From Caulobacter zeae (GTDB lineage: Bacteria; Pseudomonadota; Alphaproteobacteria; Caulobacterales; Caulobacteraceae): a stretch of 64,000 nt of DNA. The notes below the pieces were generated by a model, which was given only the letters and a program-made list of their open reading frames with translations, was not told where the DNA came from and made no database searches. The position numbers and the translations under genes are program-made. Of this stretch, positions 62,924 through 64,000 are shown piece after piece (within the stretch, counting starts at the first letter, position 1; each line of letters starts with the position of its first letter). Location: assembly GCF_002858925.1 (NCBI RefSeq), contig NZ_PJRS01000043.1, positions 19,573 through 83,572 of the forward strand, written 5' to 3'.

Positions 62924-63616
62924 TCAGGCGCGCTTGGGCTTCAGCTCGACGATCGGCGCGATGCTCTCGGCCGCGGCCGAAGCGGCCTTGGCCTTGGCGG
63001 CGGCGATGCTGCGGCGCGAGGCGGCGAAGCGCAGACCAAGGAAGGCGCCGAGCACGGTCAGGGCGACGCCGGCGGCGATGGCCAGGCCCAGCTCCAGGCT
63101 GACTCCGGACAGGCTGCGGGCGGCCAGATAGCCAGGAGCCAGCAGGCTGGCGATCCAGACCACGGCCGACAGCACGTTGGCGGTCTGGAAGGTCCACCAC
63201 TTCATCTGCAGGATGCCGGCCATGATCGGCACGAAGGCCCGCAGCGGCCCGAAGAAGCGGCCGATGAAGATCGAGGCGACGCCGAAGCGGCGGTTGAACA
63301 GACGGGTGCGGGCGATGGTGCGGCGATGATCGCGGAAGGCCGGGATGCGCAGCACGCGCGGACCCAGGCGACGCCCCAGGGCGTAGGACACCGCATCGCC
63401 CAGCACCGCGCCGATGGTGCACCAGGCCAGGACCTCGAAGGGATCGAGCACGCCGCCGCCGATCAGGGTGCCGGCCAGCAGCATCAGCGCCGTCGCGGGC
63501 ACGAAGGCGCCGATCAGCACCAGGGATTCGGCGAAGGTAAGGGCCCCAAGGATCAAGCCCGCCCAGCTCTGGTGCTCGGTGACGAAAGCGGCGACGGATT
63601 GAAGCAAGTTGTCCAT
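62924..63616 (-). CDS. DedA-family membrane protein
   Basis: A 230-aa inner-membrane protein from the ATG at 63616 with AAGGA upstream; earlier in-frame codons add seven residues. Family features are FVPATALMLLAGTLIGGG, DAVSYALGRRLGPRVL and the membrane-re-entrant FIGRFFGPLRAFVPIMAG. DedA proteins are required for membrane homeostasis, and some flip polyprenyl lipids (general knowledge). The C-terminal tail is Ala/Lys-rich. Confidence 0.9.
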   Translation of the reverse strand: MDNLLQSVAAFVTEHQSWAGLILGALTFAESLVLIGAFVPATALMLLAGTLIGGGVLDPFEVLAWCTIGAVLGDAVSYALGRRLGPRVLRIPAFRDHRRTIARTRLFNRRFGVASIFIGRFFGPLRAFVPIMAGILQMKWWTFQTANVLSAVVWIASLLAPGYLAARSLSGVSLELGLAIAAGVALTVLGAFLGLRFAASRRSIAAAKAKAASAAAESIAPIVELKPKRA

Positions 63617-63777
63617 GGGGGTCCTTCGAGCCCCCACATGGAGATCAAGCCGCTTCGCCGCCAGAGCGTTGCGCGCCGTTGCGTCAATTAAACCCGACTG
63701 TGCCCCGGATGTCGCACCTTTGGGGACAACTTCGGGACGAGCCGTGCCGAAACGGCGCCACTCCCGAAGCAGCCTTC

Positions 63778-63905
63778 AAATCGTCATCCCGGGCGAAGGC
63801 GCAAAGCGCCGCAGACCCGGGACCCAGGGGCGACCGCACTGCGTTGGCGACCGCGATGGTGCGCTGTCATTCGCCTAGCCCAGTCCCCTGGGTCCCTGTG
63901 TATTG
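63778..63905. repeat. dispersed intergenic repeat, family A (second, diverged copy)
   Basis: AATCGTCATCCCGGGCGAAGGC..., then GACCCGGGACCCAGGGGCG and CCTGGGTCCCTGTGTATTGCGATG; shares the ATCGTCATCCCGG head and the GGGACCCA/CCTGGGTCC phrases with the copy at 16064. The region 63617-64000 holds no gene I can support. Confidence 0.6.
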
Positions 63906-64000
63906 CGATGTAGGTCGGGCGGTCGCCTGATGGCTGGCGGGCGCAGCTCGTTGGGTCCCAGGCGTCACAGGCCGTGATCCGGCAAGGGCGCGTCCGCCAG

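Overview
The window is chromosomal DNA of a high-GC alphaproteobacterium, most likely Caulobacter or a close relative. The clues are the complete alphaproteobacterial nuo operon with its lineage-specific small inserted genes, the lon-HU-tRNA-Val neighbourhood, heavy GC bias at third codon positions, and protein sequences that look caulobacterial. The assignment is inference. I see no phage, plasmid, IS or CRISPR sequence.

Layout. (1) 1-11782, minus strand: the respiratory complex I operon nuoA-B-C-D-E-F-G-H-I-J-K-L, cut inside nuoL by the left edge. Four small non-canonical genes are translationally coupled into it: an NTF2-like protein, two short membrane proteins and a lipoprotein. (2) 11983-12206: two identical tRNA-Asp genes. 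(3) 12345-16559: a flavin-dependent monooxygenase, two unrelated glycosyltransferases and a GFA-family protein. (4) 16646-19799: tRNA-Val, HU and Lon protease, with clear terminators and a candidate heat-shock promoter. (5) 19979-24547: a DUF3089 protein, an SCP-x-type thiolase and an HMG-CoA-synthase-like/OB-fold fusion, with a vapBC-type toxin-antitoxin pair wedged between the last two. (6) 24651-29723: hldD and kdsA (LPS inner core and Kdo), photolyase, cyclopropane fatty acid synthase and a small unknown. (7) 29838-36082: sulfur genes (cysteine synthase, mercaptopyruvate sulfurtransferase, cystathionine beta-lyase) around a compact RiPP-like cassette: two tandem DUF1843/'GDL' peptides, a 12-bp stem-loop and a radical SAM/SPASM maturase interrupted by one in-frame amber codon. 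(8) 36311-38218: glucan glucosyltransferase mdoH. (9) 38223-47778, minus strand: the assimilatory nitrate system nasT-nasS-[two-hexaloop leader RNA]-nitrate transporter-nirB-nirD-nasA-cobA. (10) 47929-50262: modE divergent from modA-modB, with a ModE box between them and no modC. (11) 50365-52422: a class A penicillin-binding protein. (12) 52516-62517: a plant-sugar island (GH51 arabinofuranosidase, FadR-type regulator, GguC/AraD1 hydrolase, FucP-type transporter, aldose epimerase, GH2 enzyme) in which every transcription unit is preceded by TTGTCTGA. (13) 62704-63616: a small DUF2188-like protein and a DedA membrane protein.

How parts fit. The nitrate block is self-contained: NasS senses nitrate, NasT is an ANTAR RNA-binding antiterminator, the leader carries its expected target, and cobA supplies siroheme precursor for NirB. 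The molybdate genes beside it feed the molybdenum cofactor of NasA. In the sugar island the regulator, importer, secreted or periplasmic glycosidases, epimerase and a downstream catabolic enzyme appear to form one regulon. Several intergenic gaps hold dispersed palindromic repeats of at least three sequence families.
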